Assembly (NCBI RefSeq): GCF_017497985.1
Contig: NZ_JAGDFV010000007.1
Location: 1-64,000, forward strand
Length of the DNA stretch: 64,000 nt
Reading direction: 5' to 3'
Origin: Meiothermus sp. CFH 77666
GTDB taxonomy: Bacteria; Deinococcota; Deinococci; Deinococcales; Thermaceae
Shown: one piece after another, positions 32,723 to 41,013 of the stretch
Position numbering within the stretch: the first letter of the stretch is position 1
How the letters are laid out: each line of letters begins with the position of its first letter
The notes under the pieces: generated by a model
Databases searched by the model: none
What the model was told of the DNA's origin: nothing
Seen by the model: only the letters and a program-made list of their open reading frames with translations
Position numbers and translations under genes: made by a program

Positions 32723-34510
32723 TCAGACCGCCTCGGCCCGCTTGCGCTGGCTGGGGTCCAGCACCCGCTTCCTGAGGCGCAGGCTCTGGGGGGTGATTTC
32801 CAGGAGCTCGTCGGGGGCTAAGAACTCCAGGGCCTCCTCGAGGGTGAACTTGCGCGGGGGGATGAGCCTTATATTCTCGTCGGAGCCCGCCGCCCGCACG
32901 TTGGTGAGCTTTTTGTTGATGTTGACGTTCACGTTCAGGTCGTTTTCCCGCACGTGCTCACCCACAATCATGCCCACATACACTTCGGTACCGGGCTCAA
33001 TGAAGAAGTTAATGCGCTCCTGCAAGCGGTACAGGCTGTAAGCGTAGGCCACCCCGGCCTCCATGGCCACGGCAGAGCCGGTGGTGCGGGTTTCCAGGCT
33101 GCCCACGTGCGGGCCGTAGGCGTGGAAGTTGTGGCTCATCACGCCCTCGCCCGCCGTGAGGGTCAGGAACAGGGTGCGAAAACCGAACAGGGCCCGGGCC
33201 GGCACGGTGAACTCGGCGCGGATGCGCCCGCCCTCCTGCTCCATATGCACCATCTGGGCCTTGCGGCTGCCCAGGGCTTCCATCACCGGGCCGAACCTGG
33301 CCTCCGGCACGTCCACCACCAGGTACTCGTAGGGCTCCTGAATCTGGCCCTCCGTCTCCTTGAACAACACGCTGGGCTGGCCCACCGAGAGCTCAAAGCC
33401 CTCGCGGCGCATGGTCTCCAGGAGCACCGAGAGGTGAAGCTCTCCGCGCCCGTGCAGCTCGAAGGTGTCGGGCGTAACCTCGATCACCCGCAGGGCCACG
33501 TTGGTCTCGAGCTCCTTCAAAAGCCGCTCCCGAATCTGGCGGCTGGTGACGAACTTGCCCTCCTTGCCCGCAAAGGGCGAGGTGTTGGGGGTGACGGTGA
33601 TGCTCACGGTGGGCTCGTCCACCGCCAGGCGGGGCAGGGCCTCGGGGGCCTCCCGGGCCGCGATGGTATCGCCGATTTCCACGCCCTCCATGCCCGCAAT
33701 GGCCACAATGTCGCCGGGGGTGACTTCGTCTACCTCGAGGCGCTCCAAGCCCCGGTGGGTAAAGACCGCCACCACCTTCAGGTCGCGCTGGCCGTGCTCG
33801 CCCAGAATGGTCACAAACTGGTTCTTGCGTACCGTACCCCGGTGCACCTTGCCCAGGGCAATCTTGCCCAGAAAGTTGGAGTAGTCGAGGTTGGCCACCC
33901 GGAGCTGGAAGGGGCCCTCGGCCACCTGGGGAGCGGGGATGTGCTTCAGGATGGTCTCGAAAAGGTCGGTCAGGTCGGGCTTGGGGGTTTCGCCCAGCCA
34001 GGCCGTCCCCTCCCGGCCCACCGCATACAGGTAGGGAAAGTCAAGCTGTTCATCCGAAGCGCCAAGCTCGGCCATCAGGTCAAAGGTCTCGTTCAGCACC
34101 TCGTCGGGCCGGGCGTCTTTTTTGTCCACCTTGTTGATCACCACAATGGGCTTGAGTTTGGCCTCAATGGCCTTTTTGAGCACAAAGCGGGTCTGGGGCA
34201 TGGGGCCTTCGGCGGCGTCTACCAGCAAAAGCACCCCGTCCACCATGCTGAGAGCCCGCTCCACCTCGCCCCCAAAGTCGGCGTGGCCGGGGGTGTCCAC
34301 AATGTTGATCTTCACGCCCCTCCATTCCACCGCGGTGTTCTTGGCCAGAATGGTAATGCCGCGCTCGCGCTCCAAATCGTTGGAGTCCATGATACGCTCG
34401 CCGCCCTCGTCGTGGCGCGAAAGAGCCTTGGCTTGTTTGAGCATCGCGTCTACCAGGGTGGTCTTACCATGGTCAACGTGCGCAATAATTGCGATGTTTC
34501 TGAGTTCCAT
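32723..34510 (-). CDS. typA: Translational GTPase TypA/BipA
   Basis: 595 residues. G1 is AHVDHGKTTLVDAMLKQ, followed by the switch region RGITILAKNTAVEW, G3 DTPGHADFGGEVERAL and G4 VINKVDKKDARPDEV. EF-G-like domains II, III and V and the C-terminal domain typical of BipA follow (RPPRKFTLEEALEFL-like end). It binds ribosomes and helps 50S assembly or stress translation. ATG 34508-34510 is preferred (MELRNIAIIAHVDHGKTT), with GGAG upstream. It is convergent with the toxin gene, 11 nt apart. Confidence 0.95.
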   Translation of the reverse strand: MELRNIAIIAHVDHGKTTLVDAMLKQAKALSRHDEGGERIMDSNDLERERGITILAKNTAVEWRGVKINIVDTPGHADFGGEVERALSMVDGVLLLVDAAEGPMPQTRFVLKKAIEAKLKPIVVINKVDKKDARPDEVLNETFDLMAELGASDEQLDFPYLYAVGREGTAWLGETPKPDLTDLFETILKHIPAPQVAEGPFQLRVANLDYSNFLGKIALGKVHRGTVRKNQFVTILGEHGQRDLKVVAVFTHRGLERLEVDEVTPGDIVAIAGMEGVEIGDTIAAREAPEALPRLAVDEPTVSITVTPNTSPFAGKEGKFVTSRQIRERLLKELETNVALRVIEVTPDTFELHGRGELHLSVLLETMRREGFELSVGQPSVLFKETEGQIQEPYEYLVVDVPEARFGPVMEALGSRKAQMVHMEQEGGRIRAEFTVPARALFGFRTLFLTLTAGEGVMSHNFHAYGPHVGSLETRTTGSAVAMEAGVAYAYSLYRLQERINFFIEPGTEVYVGMIVGEHVRENDLNVNVNINKKLTNVRAAGSDENIRLIPPRKFTLEEALEFLAPDELLEITPQSLRLRKRVLDPSQRKRAEAV

Positions 34511-34611
34511 TGGGTCTCCGGGGGGAATGGCCGTCGGGTATGCCAACAGCCGGCAACCCTGCCAGTCTAGCGGAAAAATAGCGCTTTGTATATGGCAGCG
34601 CTCACCTGCGC

Positions 34612-34617
34612 TAGAAT
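34612..34617 (+). promoter_or_regulatory. -10 box of a leaderless transcript (Uma2 gene)
   Basis: TAGAAT ends 6 nt before ATG 34624, and no ribosome binding site is present. Confidence 0.6.
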
Positions 34618-34623
34618 TGCCTC

Positions 34624-35205
34624 ATGGCCGCCCGCGCCCCGCGCCCTCTGCGCCTGTCCAAGGAGGAGTGGCTCGAGCTCGAAAAGCAAACCGACCAGCG
34701 TTACGAGTACCTGGACGGTTTCGTGTACGCCATGGCCGGCGAGAGCAAGCAGCACAACGAAATCGTGCTGAACATAGCCGATGCCCTCAGAGCTATCGCC
34801 AAGACACGGGGCTGCGCGTTTCAGGTGCAAACCGTTCGCACCTGGGTGGCTCAGCTCAACCGCTACTACTACCCCGATGTGGTGGTCAGTTGCGCCAAGG
34901 AGCCGCACAGCCACGAGATTCATCAGCCCTGCTTCATTGCAGAGGTGCCATCAAGCAGCACCCTCGAGCGCGACCGGCGCGAAAAGCTCGATGCCTACTT
35001 CAAAATCCCCACCCTGAAAACCTATCTGCTGGTCTCGCAGGAAGAGCGCCGGGTGGAAATTTACCAGAAGACCCCGTGGAACCTCTGGTGGAGTGAGCTG
35101 GTCAACGAAGGAACCCTGGAGATTCCCTGCCTCGAGGCCCGTCTGAGCCTAGCCCAGGTTTACGCCGGGCTCACCGTGCCCGAGGCCAAACCGCTAGACC
35201 CCTAG
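34624..35205 (+). CDS. Uma2-family (DUF820) restriction-endonuclease-fold protein
   Basis: 193 residues of the Uma2/DUF820 family, which has a PD-(D/E)XK-like fold and unknown function. Seen are RYEYLDGFVYAMAG, HNEIVLNIADAL, RYYYPDVVVSCAKE (Asp of the active site), CFIAEVPSSSTLERDRREKL (Glu, usually EV.SxST) and a later Lys/Tyr region. Uma2 genes are numerous in Deinococcus-Thermus and cyanobacteria and are often linked to mobile DNA. The 3' end overlaps the convergent GMC oxidoreductase gene by 12 nt. Confidence 0.82.
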   Translation: MAARAPRPLRLSKEEWLELEKQTDQRYEYLDGFVYAMAGESKQHNEIVLNIADALRAIAKTRGCAFQVQTVRTWVAQLNRYYYPDVVVSCAKEPHSHEIHQPCFIAEVPSSSTLERDRREKLDAYFKIPTLKTYLLVSQEERRVEIYQKTPWNLWWSELVNEGTLEIPCLEARLSLAQVYAGLTVPEAKPLDP

Positions 35206-36744
35206 CAGCAGGTCGGCAGCCCGCTCGGCCACCATCAGGGTGGGGATGTGGGTGTTACCGCGCACCACCCCCGGCATCACCGAGGCATCCACCACATAGA
35301 GGTGCTCGGTGCCGTAAACCTTGAGGTGTGCGTCCACCACCTGCCCCATGCTGCACGTCCCGGCGGGGTGGTAGAGGGTCTGGGCGTGCTGGCGGATGTA
35401 GGCGGCCATCTCGGCAGCGCTCTGCACCTCGGCCTGACGGGCGTGGGGCTGGCCCCGGTAAGCATCAAAGGCTTTCTGCGCGGCTATTTCGCGGGCCAGC
35501 TCCATGCCAGCCCGCAGCACCTCCAGATCGGCGGGTTCGCGCAGGTAGTGCGGCTGGATCAGCGGGGCGTCTTCGGGGTCGGCACTTTTCAGCCCAATCC
35601 ACCCCCGGCTCTGGGGCGCAACCAGGGTGGGGCCGATGGTAAAGAAATGGCCCTCCTCGCGGTCGAAGCCGTGGTTGCTGAAGAAGGCCGGGCCAAAGTG
35701 GAACTGCAAATCGGGCGCCGGGGCCTGGGGCCGGGTACGCACAAATGCCCCCGCCTCGGCCACGTTGCTCACAAAGGGCCCGCGCTGGGTGAGCAGGTAG
35801 CGAAGGATGTTGGCCAGGGTTTCGGCCTTGTCCAGGCTGACCGGGGCCTTGCAGTGCCAGATGACCGGCAGGGCCAGGTGATCCCAGAGGTTCTGCCCCA
35901 CCGGCAGATCCTGGCGTACCTCGAGGCCGTGTGACTTAAGGTGTTCGGCGGGGCCAATCCCCGAGAGCATCAGGAGCTGGGGCGACTGCACCGCACCGCT
36001 CGAGACAATCACCCCCCGGCGGGCCCGCACCTGCCAGAGCTGGCCCTGATGCCGGTACTCTACCCCCACCGCCCGGGCCCCCTCCCACAGAATGCGGTGG
36101 GCCCTGGCCCCGGTCTGCACATCGAGGTTGGGGCGCGGCAGGGCGGGTCTCAGGTAGGCGCTGGCCGCGCTGTGACGGGCGCCGTTTTTCTGGTTCACAT
36201 GAAAAAGGCCCACCCCCTCCTGGGTGGCGCCGTTGAAATCGTCGTTGCGCGGCAGGCCCCACTGCATGGCCGCCTCGATGAAAGCATGGCTGAGGGGGTT
36301 GGTGTACTTGCGCTCCTCCACGTGCAAGGGGCCCCGGTCGCCGTGGTACTCGGAGGGGCCCAGGGGATGGGTCTCGAGCTTCTTGAAATAAGGCAGTACC
36401 TCGGCAAACGCCCACCCCGGTTGCTGCCAGTCGTCGTAGTCGCGGGGGTTGCCGCGAATGACAATCATGGCATTAATGCTGCTGCTGCCGCCCAGCACCC
36501 TGCCGCGGGGCCAGTAGAGTTCACGCCCGTTCAGCTCGGGCTGCGGTGCGGTGTAAAAAGCCCAGTCGGAAGGCCCTTTGAAGAGCTTGGGGAAGGCCGC
36601 AGGCGCTTTGTGGTAGAGGCCCTGCTCGGGCTCACCGGCCTCGAGCACCAGCACCTTGAGGTCGGGCTTGGCGCTCAGCCGGTAGGCCAGCACACACCCC
36701 GCCGACCCCGCCCCCACAATAACGTAGTCGTATTCCTTTCTCAT
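35194..36744 (-). CDS. GMC-family FAD oxidoreductase (choline/polyol dehydrogenase type)
   Basis: 516 residues. The FAD-binding GxGxxG is near the N-terminus (YVIVGAGSAGCVLAYRL), with the GMC signatures RGRVLGGSSSINAM and SSGAVQSPQLLMLSGIGP, and the catalytic His region LYHPAGTCSMG followed by NTHIPTLMVAERAADLL. The family oxidises primary or secondary alcohols of choline, glucose or polyols. It lies 29 nt behind the LacI repressor in the same orientation, so it is probably part of the polyol regulon and could act on the same substrate. A role in choline oxidation is less likely, because no betaine genes are nearby. Confidence 0.85.
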   Translation of the reverse strand: MRKEYDYVIVGAGSAGCVLAYRLSAKPDLKVLVLEAGEPEQGLYHKAPAAFPKLFKGPSDWAFYTAPQPELNGRELYWPRGRVLGGSSSINAMIVIRGNPRDYDDWQQPGWAFAEVLPYFKKLETHPLGPSEYHGDRGPLHVEERKYTNPLSHAFIEAAMQWGLPRNDDFNGATQEGVGLFHVNQKNGARHSAASAYLRPALPRPNLDVQTGARAHRILWEGARAVGVEYRHQGQLWQVRARRGVIVSSGAVQSPQLLMLSGIGPAEHLKSHGLEVRQDLPVGQNLWDHLALPVIWHCKAPVSLDKAETLANILRYLLTQRGPFVSNVAEAGAFVRTRPQAPAPDLQFHFGPAFFSNHGFDREEGHFFTIGPTLVAPQSRGWIGLKSADPEDAPLIQPHYLREPADLEVLRAGMELAREIAAQKAFDAYRGQPHARQAEVQSAAEMAAYIRQHAQTLYHPAGTCSMGQVVDAHLKVYGTEHLYVVDASVMPGVVRGNTHIPTLMVAERAADLLLGV

Positions 36745-36773
36745 TCGAGGTCATTGTACGACCCGGAGTTTCC

Positions 36774-37799
36774 TCACCGCACCGCTGCCATCCGCGGCGG
36801 TGCACAACTGCCCCGCCGGATGAGCCGCCCGGGAAAGCGCTGCCGCACCACCTTGACAAGGGTCTGGTGCTCCACCGCATCCAGCACAATCTCCACCGCC
36901 GCCCGCCCCATCTCTTCCACCGGCTGCTCGATCACATCGAGGGGCGGGGTGACCAACGAGGTCCAGGAGTAGTTGTCGAAGGTCAAAAGCGAGACATCCT
37001 GGGGGATCCGGAGCCCCAGTTCCTGCAAAGCCCGGAAAGCCCCGGCAGCCTCGCTGCCGTTGAGAGCAAAAAGGGCGGTAGGGGGTTCGGGCAAACGCAT
37101 GAGCTCGAGGGTAAGCCGATAGGCCTCGGGCTCTACCAGGCGAATCACTCGCTGGTAGCTCTCGATGACTGGAAGGCCCACCGACTTCAGCGCCTCCGGG
37201 AAGGATCGGCTGCGCTCCTCGGGGTGGTGAACTGGATCGTAGCTCCCCAGGGCCGCGATCCGACGATGGCCCAGGGCGTGCAGGTAGCGCACCCCTGCGA
37301 AGACGCAGGCCGGGTTGTCCAGCATCACATGGCTGAAGGGGCTTTCTGGGTAAAAGTAGTCAATCTCCAGAATGTAGGTGCCGCGCTCCTGCATGCGGCG
37401 GAGGTAATCCAGGTTGGGCTCGCCATAGCCCGAACGGATGATCAGGCCGCTCACCCGGTGGCCGAGCATGACCCGCAGGTTGGCCCGCTCCACCTTGGTG
37501 TCGTACTCGCTGTCGGTCACGATAAGGGCGTAGCCCCGTTCCTGAGCAGCATGGGCCACGCTACGAATCAGGCTGGCAAAGAAGGGCTCGATGATGTTGC
37601 CCACCATCAGCCCCAGGGTACGGGTACGGCCCCGGCGCAGCCCGCCCGCCACCTGGTCGGGCTCGTAGCCGAGCTCCTCGATGGCCTTTCGCACCCGCTC
37701 GAGTGTGGCCGGTGCCAGCAAGTGGGGCTCGTTAATAGCCCGCTTGGCGGTGGTGGGGGCCACCCCCGCGCGCTTGGCAACGTCAAGGATACTGGGCAC
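36774..37799 (-). CDS. LacI-family repressor of the polyol regulon
   Basis: 341 residues. LacI headpiece: PSILDVAKRAGVAPTTAKRA and EELGYEPDQVAGGLRRGRTR. The sensor domain includes LGLMVGNIIEPFFASLIRSV and SLLTFDNYSWTSLVTPPLDV. Start is GTG 37797-37799; TACAAT on the minus strand (37806-37811) ends 6 nt before it, giving a leaderless message. One of three copies of the ATGGTCACGTGACCAT operator covers this start region, so autorepression is likely. It is divergent from the kinase-transporter-dehydrogenase operon and cotranscribed with the GMC oxidoreductase. Confidence 0.87.
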   Translation of the reverse strand: MPSILDVAKRAGVAPTTAKRAINEPHLLAPATLERVRKAIEELGYEPDQVAGGLRRGRTRTLGLMVGNIIEPFFASLIRSVAHAAQERGYALIVTDSEYDTKVERANLRVMLGHRVSGLIIRSGYGEPNLDYLRRMQERGTYILEIDYFYPESPFSHVMLDNPACVFAGVRYLHALGHRRIAALGSYDPVHHPEERSRSFPEALKSVGLPVIESYQRVIRLVEPEAYRLTLELMRLPEPPTALFALNGSEAAGAFRALQELGLRIPQDVSLLTFDNYSWTSLVTPPLDVIEQPVEEMGRAAVEIVLDAVEHQTLVKVVRQRFPGRLIRRGSCAPPRMAAVR

Positions 37800-37807
37800 G
37801 TGACCAT
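37792..37807. promoter_or_regulatory. Operator O3 (14/16 match), over the repressor start
   Basis: CTGGGCACGTGACCAT matches the perfect palindrome at 37923 in 14 of 16 bases. It covers the repressor's start codon and part of its -10 box. Confidence 0.65.
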
Positions 37808-37823
37808 TGTAACAAAAAGGGGC

Positions 37824-37852
37824 TTGACAGGCGAAGGGGGGTGTGTCATATC
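37824..37852 (+). promoter_or_regulatory. Promoter of the polyol operon
   Basis: A perfect -35 TTGACA (37824-37829), a 17-bp spacer and a weak -10 CATATC (37847-37852). The transcript would begin near 37859, inside operator O2. Confidence 0.5.
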
Positions 37853-37855
37853 CTG

Positions 37856-37871
37856 ATGGACACGAGACCAT
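37856..37871. promoter_or_regulatory. Operator O2 (14/16 match), at the transcription start
   Basis: ATGGACACGAGACCAT differs from the perfect operator at two symmetric positions. It is immediately downstream of the -10 box. Confidence 0.65.
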
Positions 37872-37922
37872 AAAGGGATAAACGTAGCAAACGGCTTCTT
37901 TGTTTTTATCGTCTGCTTCGTA

Positions 37923-37938
37923 ATGGTCACGTGACCAT
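37923..37938. promoter_or_regulatory. Operator O1, perfect 16-bp palindrome
   Basis: ATGGTCACGTGACCAT is fully self-complementary, with a central CG as in LacI-family sites. It lies 18 nt before the kinase ATG, next to its Shine-Dalgarno sequence. Confidence 0.75.
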
Positions 37939-37956
37939 CTATTGGAGGAAGGCTGG

Positions 37957-39516
37957 ATGATACCCCTGGCGCTGGGACTGGATTACGGCACCGAGTCGGC
38001 TCGAGGTGTGCTCGTAGACCTCGAGACGGGTAGGGAGGTGGCCGCGGCGGTAGAGCGTTACCCGCATGGGGTGCTGGAACGGGCCCTACCCTCGGGCCGC
38101 CCGTTGCCCCCCTTGTACGCCCTGCACCACCCGGCGGACTATCTGACGGTCACCCGGAAGCTCATAGAGCACATGGGCGCGGAGGCCCGGCGGTGGGGTC
38201 AGGTGGTAGGCATCGGCCTCGACACCACCGCCTCCAGCCCCCTTCCCACCAACGCTGGCGGTACTCCTCTGGCCTTGCAGGAGGCTTTCGCCGACGAGCC
38301 CCACGCCTATGTGAAGCTCTGGAAGCACCACGCTGCCGAGCCCTACTCGCAGGCCATCAACCGGGCGAAACCGGCCTTCCTGACCATGTACGGCGGCAAG
38401 ACTAGCGCCGAGTGGTCGCTGGCCAAGGCCTGGGAGGTGCTCGAGCAGGCCCCCGCAGTATGGCAAGCAGCAGCCCGCTGGATCGAGGTGGGCGACTGGC
38501 TGGTCTGGCAGCTCACCGGGCAGGAGGTGCGTTCGGCCTGCCAGGCCGGCTACAAGGCCCACTGGCAGCCCGGGGGCTACCCCGACAGGCAGGCCTTGGC
38601 AGCTTTGCACCCCGAGCTGTTCTCCTGGCTGGATAAGCTGAACCCGCCTCAGCCGGTAGGGCAGAAAGCAGGGGGGCTCAGCTCCCAATGGGCCACAGAA
38701 GGCCTTGCCGCAGGCACGCCGGTGGCGGTGGCAGTGATTGATGCCCACGCTGCCGTGCCGGGGGTGGGGGTAGAAGCGCCGGGAACCATGGTGGCCATCC
38801 TGGGCACCTCGAGCTGCCACCTGGCTCTAAGCCCGACCGCCCGCCCCACTCCCGGTGTAGCTGGCATTGTGCAAAACGGCATTCTGCCGGGCTTTTACGG
38901 CTACGAGTGCGGCCAGCCGGCCACCGGGGACATGCTGGCCTGGTGGGTGCGCACCCTGAGCTGGGTGGGGGGGAGTTCCGAGGCAGCCTTATTCGAGCGA
39001 CTTAATCAGAGCCTCGCAGAACGCCCGGCCCCCTCGGGCCTGCTGGCTCTGGACTGGTGGAACGGCTGCCGTACCCCCCGGATGGACGCAAGCCTCAAGG
39101 GGGTACTTCATGGCCTTCGTCTGGACACCGACCCGGTGCAGATCTACCAGGCCCTCGTGGAGGCCAGCGCCCTGGGCACCCGCCTGGTCAGGGAAACCCT
39201 CGAGCAGGCCGTGGGGCCCCTCGAGCGAGTAGTGGTCACTGGTGGCCTATCGCAGTCAGACCCTATCTTGCAAACCTACGCCAACGTGCTGGGAACCCCC
39301 CTGGAAGTGAGCCCCACCCCCCAGGCCTCGGCCCGCGGGGCCGCCCTCTACGGGGCTCTGGCTGCCGGATTTCCCTTACCTCCTGCCCTTGCCCCTCGCC
39401 GTTTTACCCCTGATGAAAGGAGTGAAGCGTATCAAGAAGTCTACTTGCGATACCTCGAGCTGGCCGAGTTTTTCGGCTCCGCTTCACAAAATCCCAAGGA
39501 GGTGAGCCAAGCATAA
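37957..39516 (+). CDS. FGGY carbohydrate kinase, ribulokinase-like
   Basis: 519 residues. The N-terminal phosphate loop LGLDYGTESARGVLVDLETG is nearly that of ribulokinase AraB. Other supports are GIGLDTTASSPLPTN, the catalytic Asp region VIDAHAAVPGVGV, ILGTSSCHLAL, and the C-terminal VVTGGLSQSDPILQTYANVL. Ribulokinases phosphorylate L- and D-ribulose and some xyluloses. With three polyol dehydrogenases downstream, the probable role is trapping the ketopentose made from a pentitol. No araA or araD genes are present here. The start is ATG 37957, with GGAGGAAGG upstream. Confidence 0.8.
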   Translation: MIPLALGLDYGTESARGVLVDLETGREVAAAVERYPHGVLERALPSGRPLPPLYALHHPADYLTVTRKLIEHMGAEARRWGQVVGIGLDTTASSPLPTNAGGTPLALQEAFADEPHAYVKLWKHHAAEPYSQAINRAKPAFLTMYGGKTSAEWSLAKAWEVLEQAPAVWQAAARWIEVGDWLVWQLTGQEVRSACQAGYKAHWQPGGYPDRQALAALHPELFSWLDKLNPPQPVGQKAGGLSSQWATEGLAAGTPVAVAVIDAHAAVPGVGVEAPGTMVAILGTSSCHLALSPTARPTPGVAGIVQNGILPGFYGYECGQPATGDMLAWWVRTLSWVGGSSEAALFERLNQSLAERPAPSGLLALDWWNGCRTPRMDASLKGVLHGLRLDTDPVQIYQALVEASALGTRLVRETLEQAVGPLERVVVTGGLSQSDPILQTYANVLGTPLEVSPTPQASARGAALYGALAAGFPLPPALAPRRFTPDERSEAYQEVYLRYLELAEFFGSASQNPKEVSQA

Positions 39517-39565
39517 AAACCGTCGGTAGCGGCCCCAAACCCTTTTCTTTTTAGGGAGGTAGTAC

Positions 39566-40870
39566 ATGCGTTTGTGGAAACTCTTTGCCCTGAGCCTGGC
39601 CCTGGGCCCGCTGGCCCTGGCCCAGACCACCATCACCATTGCCACCGTCAACAACCCCGACATGATCACCATGCAGAAGCTGACCCCGGAGTTTGAAAAG
39701 GCCAACCCGGGGATCAAGGTCAACTGGGTGGTGCTGCCCGAGAACGAGCTGCGCCAGAAGGTGACCACCGACATCGCCACCAACGCGGGCTCGTATGACA
39801 TCCTGACCATCGGTACCTACGAGGCGCCCATCTGGGGCAAAAACGGCTGGCTGGTGGAGATCAGCGGCCTGCCTGCCTCATACGACCTCGAGGACATCAT
39901 CAAACCGGTGCGGGCTGGCCTCTCGTACCAGGGCAAGCTCTACGCCCTGCCCTTCTACGCCGAGAGCTCGATGCTCTATTACCGCAAAGACTTGTTCGCA
40001 GCCAGGAACCTCACCGTCCCTGCCCAGCCCACCTGGACGCAGGCCATCAACTGGGCCAGAACCCTGCACAACCCCAGCGCCGGGGTCTACGGCATCTGCC
40101 TGCGGGGCCTGCCCGGCTGGGGTGAGAACATGGCCTTCCTCTCCACACTGGTCAACACCTACGGCGGGCGCTGGTTCGACGAGAACTGGCGGCCCCAGCT
40201 CACCAGCCCCGAGTGGAAACGGGCCATCGGGCAGTACGTGGAGCTGGTCACCAAGTACGGCCCGCCAGGGGTCACCGGCAACGGCTTCACCGAGAACCTG
40301 ACCCTGATGGCCGAAGGCAAGTGCGCCATGTGGATCGACGCCACCGTGGCGGCAGGCTACCTGGCCAACCCCAAGACCTCTAAGGTGGCCGACAAGATCG
40401 GCTTCGCCAAGGCCCCGGTGGCCACCACCCCCAACGGCTCACACTGGCTGTGGAGCTGGGCGCTGGCCATTCCCAAATCGAGCAAGAAAGTCGAGGCCGC
40501 CAAGACCTTCATCACCTGGGCTACCTCCAAGGAGTACATTGCCCTGGTAGGCCGCACCCAGGGCTGGGTCTCGGCCCCTCCCGGCACCCGCTACTCCACT
40601 TACGCCAACCCCGAGTACCAGAGGGCTGCTGCCTTCGCCAAAACCGTGCTGGACTCCATCAATACCGCCGACCCCACCAAGCCCACCCTCAAGCCGGTGC
40701 CCTACACGGGAATTCAGTTCGTGGGCATACCCGAGTTCCAGGCCATCGGCACCCAGGTGGGCCAGTTCATTGCCGGCATTGTAGCCGGGCGCACCAGCCT
40801 GGACGCCGGGCTAGCCCAGGCCCAGGCTGCAACGGAGAAGATCATGAAGGAGGCGGGCTACCTCAAGTAG
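39566..40870 (+). CDS. Polyol ABC transporter binding protein (SmoE/MtlE type)
   Basis: 434 residues with a signal peptide (MRLWKLFALSLALGPLALAQ). The mature start TTITIATVNNPDMITMQKLT, then VNWVVLPENELRQKVTTDIA and TIGTYEAPIWGKNGWL, closely follows the sorbitol/mannitol binding proteins SmoE and MtlE. It delivers a polyol to the permeases that follow. Highly expressed binding proteins are common in such operons, and a strong hairpin just after this gene (40881-40905) would protect its message. Confidence 0.87.
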   Translation: MRLWKLFALSLALGPLALAQTTITIATVNNPDMITMQKLTPEFEKANPGIKVNWVVLPENELRQKVTTDIATNAGSYDILTIGTYEAPIWGKNGWLVEISGLPASYDLEDIIKPVRAGLSYQGKLYALPFYAESSMLYYRKDLFAARNLTVPAQPTWTQAINWARTLHNPSAGVYGICLRGLPGWGENMAFLSTLVNTYGGRWFDENWRPQLTSPEWKRAIGQYVELVTKYGPPGVTGNGFTENLTLMAEGKCAMWIDATVAAGYLANPKTSKVADKIGFAKAPVATTPNGSHWLWSWALAIPKSSKKVEAAKTFITWATSKEYIALVGRTQGWVSAPPGTRYSTYANPEYQRAAAFAKTVLDSINTADPTKPTLKPVPYTGIQFVGIPEFQAIGTQVGQFIAGIVAGRTSLDAGLAQAQAATEKIMKEAGYLK

Positions 40871-40880
40871 GCCCTGTGCG

Positions 40881-40905
40881 GGGTGGGGGCTTCAGGCCCC
40901 TACCC
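40881..40905 (+). terminator. Intra-operon hairpin after the binding-protein gene
   Basis: GGGTGGGGGC pairs with GCCCCTACCC (one G-T pair), with a 5-nt loop and a following TCTCTTCTTC. It lies between the binding-protein and permease genes. The likely effect is partial termination or 3'-end stabilisation, giving more binding protein than permease. Confidence 0.6.
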
Positions 40906-41013
40906 TCTCTTCTTCGGAGCCCGTAATGAATAAACCCGGACACGCTTACAACAAATCAAGCTACGGGTGGTTTGGCGGGCTCGAGAAGCCCCGCTTACCA
41001 AAAGCCAGGCGGT

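Noticed and set aside
35194-36744. Choline dehydrogenase for betaine synthesis
   Set aside because: The GMC fold is clear, but no betaine aldehyde dehydrogenase or choline transporter is adjacent. The gene sits behind the polyol repressor.
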